A stretch of DNA of 57,233 bases from Clarireedia homoeocarpa (Eukaryota > Ascomycota > Leotiomycetes > Helotiales > Rutstroemiaceae), in the NCBI GenBank assembly GCA_001465935.1, contig LNKV01000079.1:1-57233 (forward strand). The letters are read 5' to 3'. The position numbers and the translations under genes are program-made. A model generated the notes under the pieces. It had not been told where the DNA came from and did not search any database. It saw only the letters and a list, made by a program, of their open reading frames with translations. Each line of letters begins with the position of its first letter. Within the stretch, counting starts at the first letter, position 1. This document shows, one piece after another, positions 11,216-24,254 of the stretch.

Positions 11216-14200
11216 AATATAATATAAGAAAACAGTTAGGAAGGATAGCTCGTTACTAATATCTGTGAGACTACTTATATAAAAGTAGTCGAGATAAGAA
11301 ATAAATACTTTAGGTCCTCTAAGAAGATCGATAAGGGATACAACGTCTTGTAGAACGAAGCTATTATATTATTAGGTTTTATATAGATATATAAAAAGCT
11401 ATGTCTTATAATTAATACTCCCAGATACTATCCTCAAACGTCTCTTGTAAGTTTAATATCAAACTACAGAATAAGTCTAGTAGACTATAGAGGATCGGAT
11501 CCTGGTAACCCTATATACTATTCAGATATTTAGGTTGGAAAAAGCCAGTATACCCGGTGTCAACTATATTGATTAACGATATTTGATCTTTCTTCTATAA
11601 ATTATTCTAATTCGTAGTACGTTGAAAGTACTTGATATAATCAGTCTTTCCCAAACCCCTTCCCAAAGTCGAGATATAGAAGTCGTAAGAATATTCTAAT
11701 ATTCTAGATATACTTCTCGAGTTGGTACTAAAGCCCAGGTAATCGAAATCGAGGTAAGGAATATAGTTTAGTGATTTCCAAGATATCAAACTACCACGTT
11801 CTTTATTAGACTAATCTAGAGACTTATTCTCTGGATTATTAACTACCGCCTTATAAGCGAACTACTAGTCAATATCTATAAGATTCTTTATATATATATC
11901 CGCGATAATATTGTTAGTATTAGATCTATCTTAAGTGAAACCTTTATATAAGCTTATTTAATAATTAGAAAGTTAACTAAGGTTCTTATATATATCTAGA
12001 AGACTTCGGATTATCTCAGATAATACTATTAGATTAATAATAGTAAGGAAAGGAAGTTACGATCGAAATATATCTTAGATACTAAGGGATTGTTAATTTA
12101 TACTTTATAACCTGTTCGAGTATATATTAATAGAATAAATCGAAGTATAGTTTAGAACTCTTCTATAAAGAGTTCTCGCTAGTATAATTCTAAAGTAATA
12201 TTATTATCTTATAAATTGTATTATAGAAACTAGTTAACAATAAGTTATTTATATTACTACTCTTTATAGTTACTACACTTAGTTTCTCCCTCTAAATATC
12301 TTCGATAGTTTTTCTCGTCTTATTAAAATCCTATTCTAGTCTAGGAATTTCGTTCTCTATATTTCGGTATACTTGATTAAAGCTAACTAGACTAATACCG
12401 ATTCTTATACTAATTGTTCTATTTACAAGGCGATTGAAGTGTACAAAGCCTCTTACTTGGATATAGAATAAATTTATATCTTTTATAATAAACAGCTTTT
12501 TTAGTACTATTCTTACTCGATTATTTATCTATATACTACTATCTAAAATACTTGCCCCGGAGAAGTCAATATAGATATACGATATAAACGATCTACTTTC
12601 AAAACTAGAGATAAAAGTCTTGTTGGCTTTTATACGACCGTTATCATTTAAACTGATAGTAGTATTCTACTTACTCGCTATTAGATCTATTAGGTCCAAG
12701 AGAATCAAGGGACTCAGAGTAGAGCTATTCGATAACGAAACTAGAGGGAATATAAAATAGTAGGGTATTACTCGGTCGGTAATTAGGAAGTTATAATTAT
12801 CAATTTTATCTTTAGGACAGTACTATGGAAATAATAGAAAGTTTCCCAGCGATAGATTGCCTCTCGTTCCCGAATTATATATATATAAAAACTCTATTAT
12901 ACTACTACTATCACTAGAAAATCCAGTTATATTCTAATCTGTAATATCAGTAACTGCTTTTACTATCTTATAAGGTAGAGTTGCGCTAGTAAATATATTT
13001 TCTCTATTATTAGTTCCGATTAGGAGATTTAGATATTGAAAAATATTGAAAGAACTTGAATTACTTAATATAGAGTTGGTTGTATTCCAGCTAGCGAGGA
13101 TAAACTAAAGGTGAAGGAAGAAAATAAGTAGTTACAGCGATATTCTGAATATTATTCTAAATGAATATTATTATAAGAAGTATCGAAATGATATAAAGTC
13201 GGAGAAAAGAGCTACTTACTAGTATTTTAAATCGGAGTTCTAAATTAATAAGGGGTTGATAGTATTGACTATCCTTGATAGAAATTTAGATATAGTATTA
13301 TATCACGAGAAGATAATATCTTAGAATATATATTAGTATACTATAATCTTCTTAATTTAGAGACAAATTACTAATACTATCTTAGTAGCTACAACGATCG
13401 ACAACCTTACTTTTGTATAAGAGAAAACCGGGAAAGTAATAATTATACGGAAATTTTTAAATAAATATAGAATTATAAGATAGAAAAAGGACGATATTAT
13501 ATAAAAGTAATTTTATAAAACTATATAGATATTACTCGGTCAAATATAGTTGCCGGCGCCACTAATACAAACAATATATATAAAATAACAGATAAAAGAA
13601 ATAACTATAATATAGTATTATAAGGAGATATATAGTAATTCCAAACTTTTAGTTATAACTCTATAGTAGTAATAAATACTTTAGAGCTAATACTAAAATA
13701 TCTAAACTAAGTCTCAAACAAACTAGTAATTAATATTAAACTAGAGCTAGCTAGTATTAGCTTTTTATCGATACTAAGATCCGATCTATAAAGTAAATTA
13801 TAATTTATACTCCTTCTTTAAAATAATTTCCTCTTTTTATTATTATTCGAAAAGCCTTAAGTACATAGTAGTTTCTTTAGCTATCTCTCTTCTAGGTCTA
13901 GTCTTTATAAAAGATTCTAACTTTAATAGCTTTAATTCAAAGATTATAATCAATTTATCTATAAAGCTCTTAGTCTTTATACTCTTATAATAGAAAACGT
14001 ATCCGATACCGATTACTCTAATACTATCAAGACGATCTGTATTTTAGATAATCACTAGTTCTAAATACTTCTTAATAAGTCTCTTAACCTTCTTAATATT
14101 CTTAATCTCTAAGTTATATAAAATACTTAAATAGATTGTTTATACTTTCTATATTAAACCCTCGTTTACCTTTATTTCGATAAGAAGGTCACGTACTATT

Positions 14201-16862
14201 ATCGTCGTATCTTTATTATCCCGAATATATTTCTTATCGCTAATATTGTATAATATTATAGAAAAGATAATTATAGTAATATTAAACTATAGTAGTTTAT
14301 TTCTAGTATTAACAGTTATATCGACTATCTCGTCGTGAATAAGATAGGTTTTATAAACGATATATTTGATATAGTTGAAATTGTATAAGATATTATATCT
14401 TGATATAAAGTCCTTAGCGCGCCTCTCTACTTTCCTAACTAATTCTTATAATTCAGATATTGTATAATATATAACTCGAAAGTAAGGTCTTAAAGTAGAG
14501 AGGGATCTACGATTTATTTAAGTTCAATCGTCTATTTTACTTATTGTATAACTCTTATTAAAGGAATCAGCAAATATATTATTATTGTAATTTAATAAAA
14601 AGCAGAGAGGACTCTTAATTCTAGGTATCCAGAGGGCGGAGGAAAAACAAGAAGTTGTATAAATTTCTATAGTAAGAAGTGTTTAGTTAGTATAGAGAAG
14701 AGTAAATTATAAATAGAAGGTTATAAGTGTCTAAGGAAAATAAGGTCGTTTGTCGTTATTTTAGTAGGGCAAGTCTTGACTACTAAATATATTTCTAACT
14801 AATTTCAAGATTGTGTATATAGCTAATATCTCCTTCTAAACACGCTCTATCTAGTAACAAATATCCTTTATATACTTTTCTAGTCTCAAGTAAATAATTA
14901 TAAAATCTTCTCCAACTTTTATAAAACAATAAGAGAAGAAGAGAAGATATAGTTTTATTTCTAAAGATATAAAATCTCAAGTTTCTCTCTACTAATATAT
15001 CGCCTACTATTTATATATTATACGGGAAGATAGGTGCTTGATATCTCGTCTAGTTACTTTTCTACACTTTTTCATATTATACTTCTCCTAATCGCTACTA
15101 ATATCTATCTACTTTTATCCTTATTATAAAGCTCTACAAGAAAGAATTGTTTGTATTCCTTTATATTATTCGTCTTTTCAACTATTACTTATATCAAGTA
15201 TTTACTAATTTTATTCCTTCTTATTATATATAACATCTACTTTTCTTTCCTCCTTCTTATTATTTATATTAATAATCTACTCTATTTCTATATTACTAAA
15301 CACACTTTACTATTAGATAGTATTCGATCAAGTTATATATTTATTATATTATTTTAGTTTTATCCGTTAGTTCCTGTAACTTTACAGGCTTCTATAACGG
15401 ACTAACAGAAGTATAATATATTTTATACTAAATAAACTACGCTCCTACTATTCTATTCGTCGCTAACTATAGCTTCTCTCTAACTCTATAATATTGTGTC
15501 TAGGTTGAAGTCAATATTTCGTATATTTATATTAGTTACTTTGTAACCTTCTATAATCTCAGTTATATCACTTTATCTATAGCCGCGAGTAATATCTTAT
15601 AACTTCTTTAGAAAGTTATAATAATAGTCCACCTTTCTTATCGCGGCCGGAAATAACTTCTTAGTTACTCTTGTTCTTAGCTAACTTCTCGATTCCTTCA
15701 TATAACTCTTAAGAGTATTAACTCTTTTCTTTAGTAGTAATCTTATTAATTTGTTTTTATATATTCGTTCGCCTCTCTAACAGCTACTAAAGTCTTGTAC
15801 TAGATATTAGTAGAGTACTAGCGAATAAATTAATAGTTGATAAAAAGTAGAAAATATAGTAAATTATATAAAAGTTACGATTAAGTTTAATATTACAGAG
15901 TTAATAGTACCCTTTTATATTCTACTAATTCTAAAATTTAAAGAGAGAGTCTAACTTATAGTATAGGATATTAGTTTACAATTTAGGTTTTATTTTAGAA
16001 TAGTACAATAATATTTTATATATTATACTATTTATATATAACCTCAGATATCGCTAATCGGCCTTACTTATATCCGAATCGGCGAGAATATATATAGAGA
16101 TAAATCTATATACTAATATATTAATTAGAAAGCTTTTTATTATATATTCTTATAATTCTAATAACTAGTATTTATATTAATTAGTTTTCTGTATTTTGAT
16201 ACAACTGGTCTAGACACCTCTTGATAGAGTTATATAGTATTAGTATACTTATATATTGAGAATACAATTATTAGCTTATAACTATATTTATTCCCGGAAT
16301 AATATAAAGAAAAGTGTATATCCCACCCCTTCAAAAGGTAGTATATATATTATTTAGTTTCATTTATACCTATTGACTATATATTTTATTATATAAATAG
16401 CGAATTAGATATTATAGTTACTTAGTAATTTAATTCAATTCCAGGTTATAATATATAGAAGGATCTAAAGTATATAAAAGACTGTGAAGTATATAGGGGG
16501 CGGTTACAGAAGTAGAGAAGTCGAGATTTAGAATTGATAGTTATCCTACTTTTTATATTCTTTAAAACCTTATTCTTTATAAACTTAAGTTACTTACTAT
16601 TATTATATCTTGTATAACAAGATATCTAGATAATATTATAGAATATTTCTAACCAACTCCTCAAACTCGCAATAGTAGTAAGAGTGTGAATAAAGCTATA
16701 CACTCTTTAGAGTATTTAGAGATATTATAACTAGCTAATTAAATATCGCCCTAATATTTAATCAATAATAACACTTAGTAGCCCGAATTATTAGAGATAG
16801 CGAGGTTATTTAAATAGAGTCGAGATATTGAAAATTCTTATACTATATATACGGATATATAA
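11216..16862. other. RIP-degraded AT-rich block
   Basis: Same TpA-rich, CpA-poor composition as the telomere-proximal block, with CpG still present. No intact gene. A long minus-strand coding ghost lies at 13,830-14,530. A 60-codon minus frame at 11,607-11,789 may be another fragment but is unrecognised. Nothing else could be identified. Confidence 0.75.
13830..14530 (-). pseudogene. Long unrecognised coding ghost
   Basis: Read on the minus strand from about 14,530 to 13,830, a single frame holds for about 230 codons with only four or five interruptions before a TAA/TAG cluster at the end, all of them TAG or TAA. The translation is strongly protein-like and alpha-helical (for example S-E-L-x-E-L-V-R-K-V-E-R-R-A-K-D-F, Y-L-I-H-D-E-I-V-D, L-D-S-I-R-V-I-G-I-G-Y-V-F and R-P-R-R-E-I-A-K-E-T-T). 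I do not recognise the family. Base-composition damage and stop type match RIP. Confidence 0.55.
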
Positions 16863-19226
16863 GTAGTCGAAAGACAATATAATTTAGACGCTAGCGACTA
16901 GGGAAGTAACTATAAGAAGTTAATTTCAGTATATCTTGACTAATTAATTAAATTACAAGTATCAAGGAAACCTACTCGGGAAAAGCTAAAAGTCGTATAT
17001 AGCTATAGAGTGAGTAGTATTTTAATACGATTCTTACTAGTTCACTTCCTTTTTATCTTTATCAACTTCCTTCTTCTAGGAATTTATATTAGAGAATTTC
17101 TCTAGTCTCTACTATAGCTTAGAACGAATATTCTCAATTTCTTATACTTCGCTACTAAAATCTATAAGTTATTGATAATAGCTTCTCTTTTATATATTCT
17201 TTTTTATTATATATATTACAGATTACTAGCTTTCCTCGCGAGTAACAAGTTTAGTAGAGTCCCTCTTAGACTTATTATATTACTATTCCAGATTACTAAT
17301 CCAACTTTCTTAATTAGTAGCGAATTCTAGGCAACTATTAAAGATTACTCTATAGTAGGAATCGTTACTAGTATTATTTATATATTTATTATCGTTATTG
17401 CGGCTTTAGTAGACCTAACGTCCGCAATCGCGATACTTCCGAAACTGGATTAGTGGGAACTTAGTAGTACTATTTCCAATACACTATTTTTTACTCGAAA
17501 CTCCTATCAATTCTACCTAGACAGAAACCTGTCTAGTATATATCCGCGGATTATTACGGCCGTTATAAGTCTAGAAGCCTATAACTATAACAACCTCTCC
17601 TTAGCGCAGAGTAATATATACTCTAGAAATAGACTCTCTGAAATCCTATATAGTATACTATAGCCACGAGACAGCAACTACGAGGCATTCGATATCAATA
17701 TTACCGTCAAGTCACCAGACCCATCCAGAATTGTATCCAGGACTCTAAGAGCATTCTATAATAATTTTACCGACTTTAGCGATGAAGTAATATATCCGCC
17801 ACTGATGACCGTATCGGCGACAAAGCCGTCGGATAATATCTTCTTCCTCACAGAATTCTTGATGCCCTACTATTACCAGCAGCACTGGGGCTACCTGGAC
17901 ATAGATCGCGAGACGATGTTTTCATCGATTGGAGATTGAACTATTCAATTCTTACCCAAAGCCGTCCAGCTGGACACAGAAACTGCGGCTCTGTGGCGGC
18001 AGCCCGTCGTCAGCACTTCCTGCTCGTCCGAGAGCATTGAGTCTGCTATAAGAAGTCTCGGCGCATTAAATATAAGTTACTTATTCCCTTCTATATATAA
18101 AGAGACTATTATAGATGCAGAGTATCTGTTTTCAGTCTTGAACGGCTTGAATGATGTTGACATAGCATTTCTGGAAATTGCTAGTTTAAATATCACCCCG
18201 CGTTTTAATGTATCTGCTGCAATTTTATACCGCTCCAACAGCAATATAAATTTCTGCTTGGTCGATATATCCTGGCAGGATCCGATCATAGAGGCTTCGC
18301 ATAGTACAAACATCGGCATCGCTGACGTGATAACAAGTTCTATCCATCTAGAATATATGCTCGATTTGCCTGGTGATTTGGCCAACGCTGAAATTTCAAT
18401 ATCTACAGACTGGCTTGTCTCGCTCAATATGGGGACAGGTGCTAGCCCCTATCTTAATTCGACCAGTTTTTTCAGCGCCCTTATAGATTTGTGTGGGCGG
18501 TCACCGAAGTTGGAGTTAAACAATGATTCAGAAGATGGCCACGGTTCCAGTAACCAGAGCGCACCAGATGTAGGGTGTATGACAACAGGGTTCTCGCTTG
18601 CGATAACGGAAGGGCTATCGAAACTGCCTCACAATTCGCATATTTACGCACTGAGCACACATAACCACGTAGAGTATTGGAACGGGTCGTATAGGGCCGG
18701 GTTGTATTTGGGCCCTGTTATACTGATGAGCTCGTGGTACAACCGGCTCGCGGACGATCTCGCATATGGATTCGTAGGCGGGAATTGGAGTAACGCCAGC
18801 ATCACCGAAGCGCAGAAAGCGGGGTTCACACGATTCGACTTTACAGTTAAGCAACGGCTCTACAGGTACAGCTTCCGCAGTATCATAGTCTATTTCAGCT
18901 TCGTCGTCCTACTTCTATACACGCTTACAGTCATAGTACACATGCTATTTCTCCTAACCGGGCAGCGCTGGTATAGCGGAGCCTGGTCGAGTCTTGGGCA
19001 ACTGTTTATCCTGGCGTTACGCTCTCCGCCACCTCCAAACGGGACACTCGACAATGTCGGAGGCGGCGTGAAAGTGCGCAGCACTTGGAGACTAAGGGCA
19101 AAGGTTAAAGTGCTTCGCGACAGCGATAATCAAGTTGGTTTCGTAATTGGAGATAGTAACGAAAGTAGTGATTCCGAAAACCCCGAGGTGAAGGCTATGA
19201 TATATCCCGACAAGGTATATTCGTAG
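16863..19226 (+). pseudogene. Multi-pass membrane protein, RIP-damaged 5' half
   Basis: One plus-strand frame runs from at least 16,863 to TAG at 19,224-19,226. In-frame stops lie at 16,899, 16,941, 17,103, 17,115, 17,328, 17,451, 17,661 and 17,937; the last is TGA, the others TAG/TAA. After 17,939 it is clean. The translation shows three hydrophobic segments in the damaged part (about 17,010-17,085, 17,160-17,230, 17,345-17,410), a large probably extracytoplasmic domain with many N-x-S/T sites (17,460-18,850), a last membrane span (about 18,870-18,955) and a cytoplasmic tail with S-P-P-P-P-N. This layout is common in large fungal membrane proteins of unknown function. The open frame from the ATG at 18,138 (362 aa) is only its surviving 3' half; that Met is internal. 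The true start is not clear. Confidence 0.8.
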
Positions 19227-19436
19227 TAGCCAAACTATGAATACGAAATAGGAGGAAAGGATAAGAGTTCGAAAGCTCCGATTGTTCTCAGCTATATTGC
19301 CACTTTGCACTTGCAGGCTTTGAAATAGCCTGTAGCTCCCTTGTACGCCCTATAGGTCTACACTTCCTATAGCCTACACATACTCAGAAGTCTCAGCTCA
19401 TCATTATCAATCAGTGTTGGGCACCCCATTCCACCC

Positions 19437-19530
19437 GGAATATTTTAGGTACCCCTGGGGTAATATTCCATTCTATAAGGGAGAGCTGCGGGCGGATCTT
19501 CCACAAAACCCAGAATATCCGGAAGATCCG
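19437..19530. repeat. Pair of adjacent inverted repeats
   Basis: Arms ggaatatt (19,437-19,444) and aatattcc (19,462-19,469) flank a near-palindromic core tacccctggggta. Close by, cggatcttcc (19,493-19,502) pairs perfectly with ggaagatccg (19,521-19,530). Two stable hairpins within 95 bp suggest a miniature repeat element or structured site. Function unknown. Confidence 0.6.
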
Positions 19531-20418
19531 GGGTAAATCATCATGTGATTGCTGCTAATCCACGTTGAATTGCCTAATCGGGAAATAATGACCCTCATCC
19601 GAAGTTATACTTGTGTAACTCCACAACTACAAGGAGGTCAAGCATTCACATTTCTACCAGTATTCAAATTGTATCTATGAAATTGAGCATTCATTTCCCT
19701 CTCTCAGCTTTGCCGAATGCCGATGATGTGATTTGTTGTGTTGGATGGTGAAGTAATGCTTATAAGAGACTACATTTCTGTCCGCCCCTATACGGGCACT
19801 CAGTACAGTATAGACCGATAAATCAACCCCAAACTGAAGTCAAAGGAATCTATACATTGTGCGGTTGTACTTTTTGCAGCCCGACGCTGTTTAATGAGGT
19901 TGTATAACACGTGAAGCAGCCAAGAAAACGTGACTGATGGACAGGATAATTTGTCCCTAGACGGATCAGTCATGAAAACAGTATAGCAGCTTTTTATACC
20001 TGCAACGACAAATGATGCTAACTTGTGCTAGTAAAGTAGTATGATTGATAGGGGATTGCAAATACAGTGAGTCCTGAAATATATAATGAAAAAAAAGCTT
20101 GGTTAAATCAATAATCGAAGGCCCAGCACGTTGAACCTATAAGATAGAGCACTCCCGATGATAACCAATATACGGCCTAAATAGTTGCTACAGTCACGTA
20201 TAACAGTACAAGTGCGTAACTAAATAGCTCTAAGAGGGAGACGAGGAACTAAATCAGATTGATCTTTTTGTGAATACTAGTCTCTAAGAAGAGACTATTT
20301 CTGTATCAGAGATTGGGGAACTGGAGAAACCTGATCTTATACTGTAATATATTTGATATAGTGATAATCCTGATCGAATGGTGGGGTAGGTCATACAATT
20401 CTGAAGCGGCTAAAGCGT

Positions 20419-20454
20419 GAAAGCGTGTAAGACACAAACAACAACCACGCTTTC
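20419..20454. repeat. 9-bp perfect inverted repeat
   Basis: gaaagcgtg (20,419-20,427) and cacgctttc (20,446-20,454) are separated by 18 nt, at the edge where the sequence turns AT-rich again. It could be a terminator-like hairpin or an element terminus. Confidence 0.55.
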
Positions 20455-20689
20455 GAATGTATTAATCCTAATCTTTAATTATAATTATTTAACTGTTTCA
20501 GATTGTTATATCTCCTCTACCAAATCAAACACTCTAAGCAAACACTTATGAAGTTAAATTTAGAAGCGGGATTTCTAAGCTCTGATACCTTATCTAAATA
20601 TATTACCAACTAGTAAATATTGTATCCCGCGATAGGTCCTAAATTCTACTTTCGCGTATATATAAGGGTCGGTCTCTATATCCTCTATA

Positions 20690-23600
20690 TATCCTCCGTA
20701 TTTACTTAAAGTTATTTCTATAGCCAATACCTCCAATCTAGATATTATCAACAGTAATCCTATCAAGGACAAGCTCTACACTTTTCGTCGGCTATTCGAA
20801 ACAACGCGTATAGATCTAGGTATCGTTGATCTTCCAATACTATACAAGCTGTCCTTTCAGTAGCAACAGGTATAGGTATAGTCTAAATTATTATAGCTCG
20901 AAAGAAAGCTAAATTTATAAACGGGTTATTCCGGTGTTAGACCCTTTTTGACTTCCTTTATTGGTATTTCTTATATAATCTTATCGTATTTACTACTCTT
21001 CAGTAAATTCGCGACAATTTATATCTTTGTATCTCAGGTCCTTAGTCCTCTATTTATACCTTTTTCAATCTACTATTATAGCTACAACCTCTGAACTAAA
21101 TAAAATCAGAAGCGAACTAATTAAGGAAGAGTTAAGTACCTTCTGTCGTCGTTTTAAATCGATATATTCTGATCTTGGTATCACGTTATCATCCGATATA
21201 GTATAAATCGTCTTTTCAATAGCTGTTACTATAAGTATAGTTTATCTTCTTAGGATTTTATTTTTTATTAATATATATAGTTGTTAAAAGTCTTATACTC
21301 GACCTTATTCTAGCTTTACAAAATTAACTAGTAAACTATATCCTTCTTTCACGAATTAGTAATAGAACTCTAGCTAGTAATCTTAGTATTTTATATAGTC
21401 GGATAGATTCGAACTAGCTAGATATTATATTAGCAATCTATTTAATCAACTAAATTATCAGGAATAATCCTAATATACTAATCTAGGATAATACAGATAT
21501 TTAGTTTACTATATTTAAATTAGTCACACGAATAAATCTTATTATACCTTTAGCTGCCTTTAAGAAAACCGTTTTCGATATACTACTACAATCTAGCTTA
21601 GCCTCTCAGAAGGGTATTAAATAGATATATAACGAAGTTGATTAGTAAATACTCGAGAAGTTTACTAGGCGAGTCTACTATAATATCAGAGGCTTCTACA
21701 AACGATACTTCAAAGAGAAGTCTTAAACAAACAATATAAAAGATATCTATAAAAAGTCGAGAGCTTAATATATAGAAGACTGTTAGAGTAGGTAGCTAGA
21801 ACCCTTACTTTAAAGTCTATTTTTTAAGTAGTTCACGAAATTCTAAGATATTATTCTTAATAGATTAGGCTATAAGTATTATATATCAGCGAATAAAGTA
21901 TTAAATAGCTTGAAGGCTAATTATAAGCTTGATATTTTTCTTACTCTTATTAATACTATCTTACTATATAACAAGTATAATTAGTTAAATATACTTATTA
22001 TTAAGGAATACAAATAGAATCCTAATAAAGATAGCTTTATAAAAATATTGATATAGTTAGTAGAGTATATATATAAGGTATTCGGAAATCAACTAGAATA
22101 GTAATTTGTTCTTAGTTTTACAATCTATAAAAGTATAATACAACTGTAAGTATTCGATAGATCTAGCTTATACAACTCTGAGAAGTTCGATATATACAAA
22201 GAGCTTAAGCGATTTATTAGAGTTATTACTAGGTATATATTGATAACGGATACTAAGTTAGAGTTGAATATATTTATTAAGTATAATAGTAATAGCAAGT
22301 ATATTATAGTATAAAATATAAATATTTATTTAAAGGATAAGCTAATCGCTTTGACAAAAGCGATAATATATTGTAGAATAATATATTATTAAGAAAGAAG
22401 AAGTAATTCTATAGAATAGAAATATATAGTTAAATTTACTTAACTGTTTAATAAAAAGTAGTAAAAAGGAAAACTATTAAAATTAGTTAAAGAAAGAGGA
22501 GTTATAAGTATTACTATATAGTTTAATTATAAGTAGATTATTATCGATAATAACCTGAATACTATTTCGTATTTCCAATAAGATATAAATTTCAGAAAGT
22601 TACGAAAACTATTAAGTAAAGTTTCTTAAGTTAATAGTAGTCCGGAATCCAGTTAGTAGTACTCTAAATTAAGTTTCAAAGGAAGATTAAAAAGTAGTTC
22701 GAATTGTTTAAAAAGCTTAGAAATTATTATAAGTATATCTTCTTTTAGAAAGAAAAAAAAAAGAAATAAAATATTTAATCCGGGAAATAGACTAAAGAGA
22801 TCTAAATCCGATAATAATTATACTAATAGAATAAATATATATATTTATGAATATAAGCTAGATATAATTAATATTTATAATATTTAAGAAACAGTAGTTG
22901 ATAGTCTAGCTTACTATCGAAATAAGTAGTAGCGGAATAATATTAATTATATTCAAGAAGACAGAGTCGATAATTTTATAGATTTCGAAAGTAAGATATA
23001 CGATAATTGAGTAAACTACTATTTAGTAACTTTATCAATTAGATAACCTCTCTATAAATATCGTTTAGTTAAAAAGCTTTTAAAGATACTATATAATATA
23101 ATCCGAAGTTATAGATTACTACTAGAAGATAGAAAGATTCTATATTAAGATATCTCTGAAAATAATATTATTATTATTAAGCTCTCTATTAAAGGTAATC
23201 TGAAAAGAAGACTAATTGATTTGAACTTAGTAAAGGAGTTAGATAGTATACTAAGTAGAGCTCGTTACCGGACTAATATAATACAGTTTATAGCGATCGA
23301 GGTTCTTGAAGATAACAGTTATATATATTAGTATAATCTCGAGTTATTTTTTTACGTTTTCTTATAAATATATATCCGATATAAGTATAAAGGTACTAGT
23401 AGACTAAAACTTAATAAGCTGATAAGATTAAAGACCAATCTACTACGAAGTTAGTATACTAGAATATATATAGAAATTATAAATACGAAGTATAGCTATA
23501 TAAATAAAAATAGATTTGAGAACATTGTTACGGAGTTTATACCGAAGTTCGAGAATCTCAAATCGTTGGCTCGCGAACTCCGATATATTCTTTTTCTAAT

Positions 23601-23760
23601 CAGGGATAGAGCGATCTTTACCGGTATATTCTATAACTATAGTATAATATACAATAGGATAATCAAGGTATTCGATAGTATAATTCGCTCTATTTAGAAT
23701 AAGGAACAGGTAAATATATAGATAAAGCGACTATATATTAGTATTATAAAACGTTTTTTA
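20690..23760 (+). pseudogene. FunK1-type fungal protein kinase, destroyed by RIP
   Basis: The plus-strand frames keep the order of a fungal FunK1 kinase (a fungal-specific Ser/Thr kinase-like family). Two copies of an N-terminal exon lie at about 20,700-20,872 and 21,074-21,240, with L-x-T-F-x-R-x-F followed by D-L-G-I. The pre-kinase region (from about 21,450) has N-N-P-N-I, E-V-D and Y-Y-N-I-R-G-F-Y-K-R-Y-F near 21,670-21,710, then N-S-E-K-F-D-I-Y near 22,180. The catalytic loop D-I-S-E-N-N is at 23,149-23,166; the His-Arg before it now reads TAT TAA. The metal-binding L-I-D-L-N follows at 23,212-23,226, then F-I-A-I-E-V-L near 23,290 and E-L-F-F-Y-V-F-L near 23,345. Dozens of TAG/TAA codons make it inactive. 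Homology fades by about 23,760. Confidence 0.85.
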
Positions 23761-24254
23761 AGGAGGTAGAGGGGAATTTAGATTTTTATTTTAAGGGTAT
23801 AAAGGGTCTGGGGAAAACTATACGATATAATAATACCAGAGATACCTTATTATATAATAGTCAAGAATTGATACTACTATTATATTGAAGATAAAGTCTT
23901 GAACAAGTGTTTCTTATATATAGTCGATAATTATAAGTAGACAGCGAACTGTTTTCCGACTACAGTTATATACTTACCGAATTATATAATTAAACTACCT
24001 TATTTAGTAAGTTTAATCGATATTTTAAACAGCTTTAGCTATAAGTTTGACTTCGCTAACGTTCTGTATTTAGAATATATACTCAGAGAGGTATCCTTCC
24101 TTATTTAGTATATTTCATTAAAAAGGCCCAATATATATTATTTTTAATACTATCGTTCTATCAGTAGGTTGTAAGCGCCGTGTAAGTATAGGTTATTTTA
24201 TACTAAGGAAGATAGTGTAAATATATCGTATAATAAAGAAGAAAAGACCAGTTC
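23761..24254. other. AT-rich spacer between kinase ghost and tandem array
   Basis: No gene seen. It may include the decayed 3' end or flank of the kinase locus. A few GC-richer words (ggaggtagagggg, gtctggggaaa) remain. Composition matches the RIP blocks. Confidence 0.5.

Larger units (their letters stand above)
19227..20520. other. GC-normal non-coding stretch
   Basis: Composition is normal but no coding frame is convincing. It holds short perfect inverted repeats at 19,437-19,469, 19,493-19,530 and 20,419-20,454, and a 6-bp arm hairpin agtctc...gagact at 20,279-20,296. The first 200 bases may include the 3' untranslated region of the membrane-protein pseudogene. Confidence 0.5.

Noticed and set aside
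18077..18427. Antisense 116-aa frame, plus the short antisense frames to 19,310
   Set aside because: They are shadows of the membrane-protein coding sequence, with no family features.
18138..19226. 362-aa intact gene
   Set aside because: The same frame continues upstream for over 1.2 kb with membrane spans and only point stops. The Met at 18,138 is internal.
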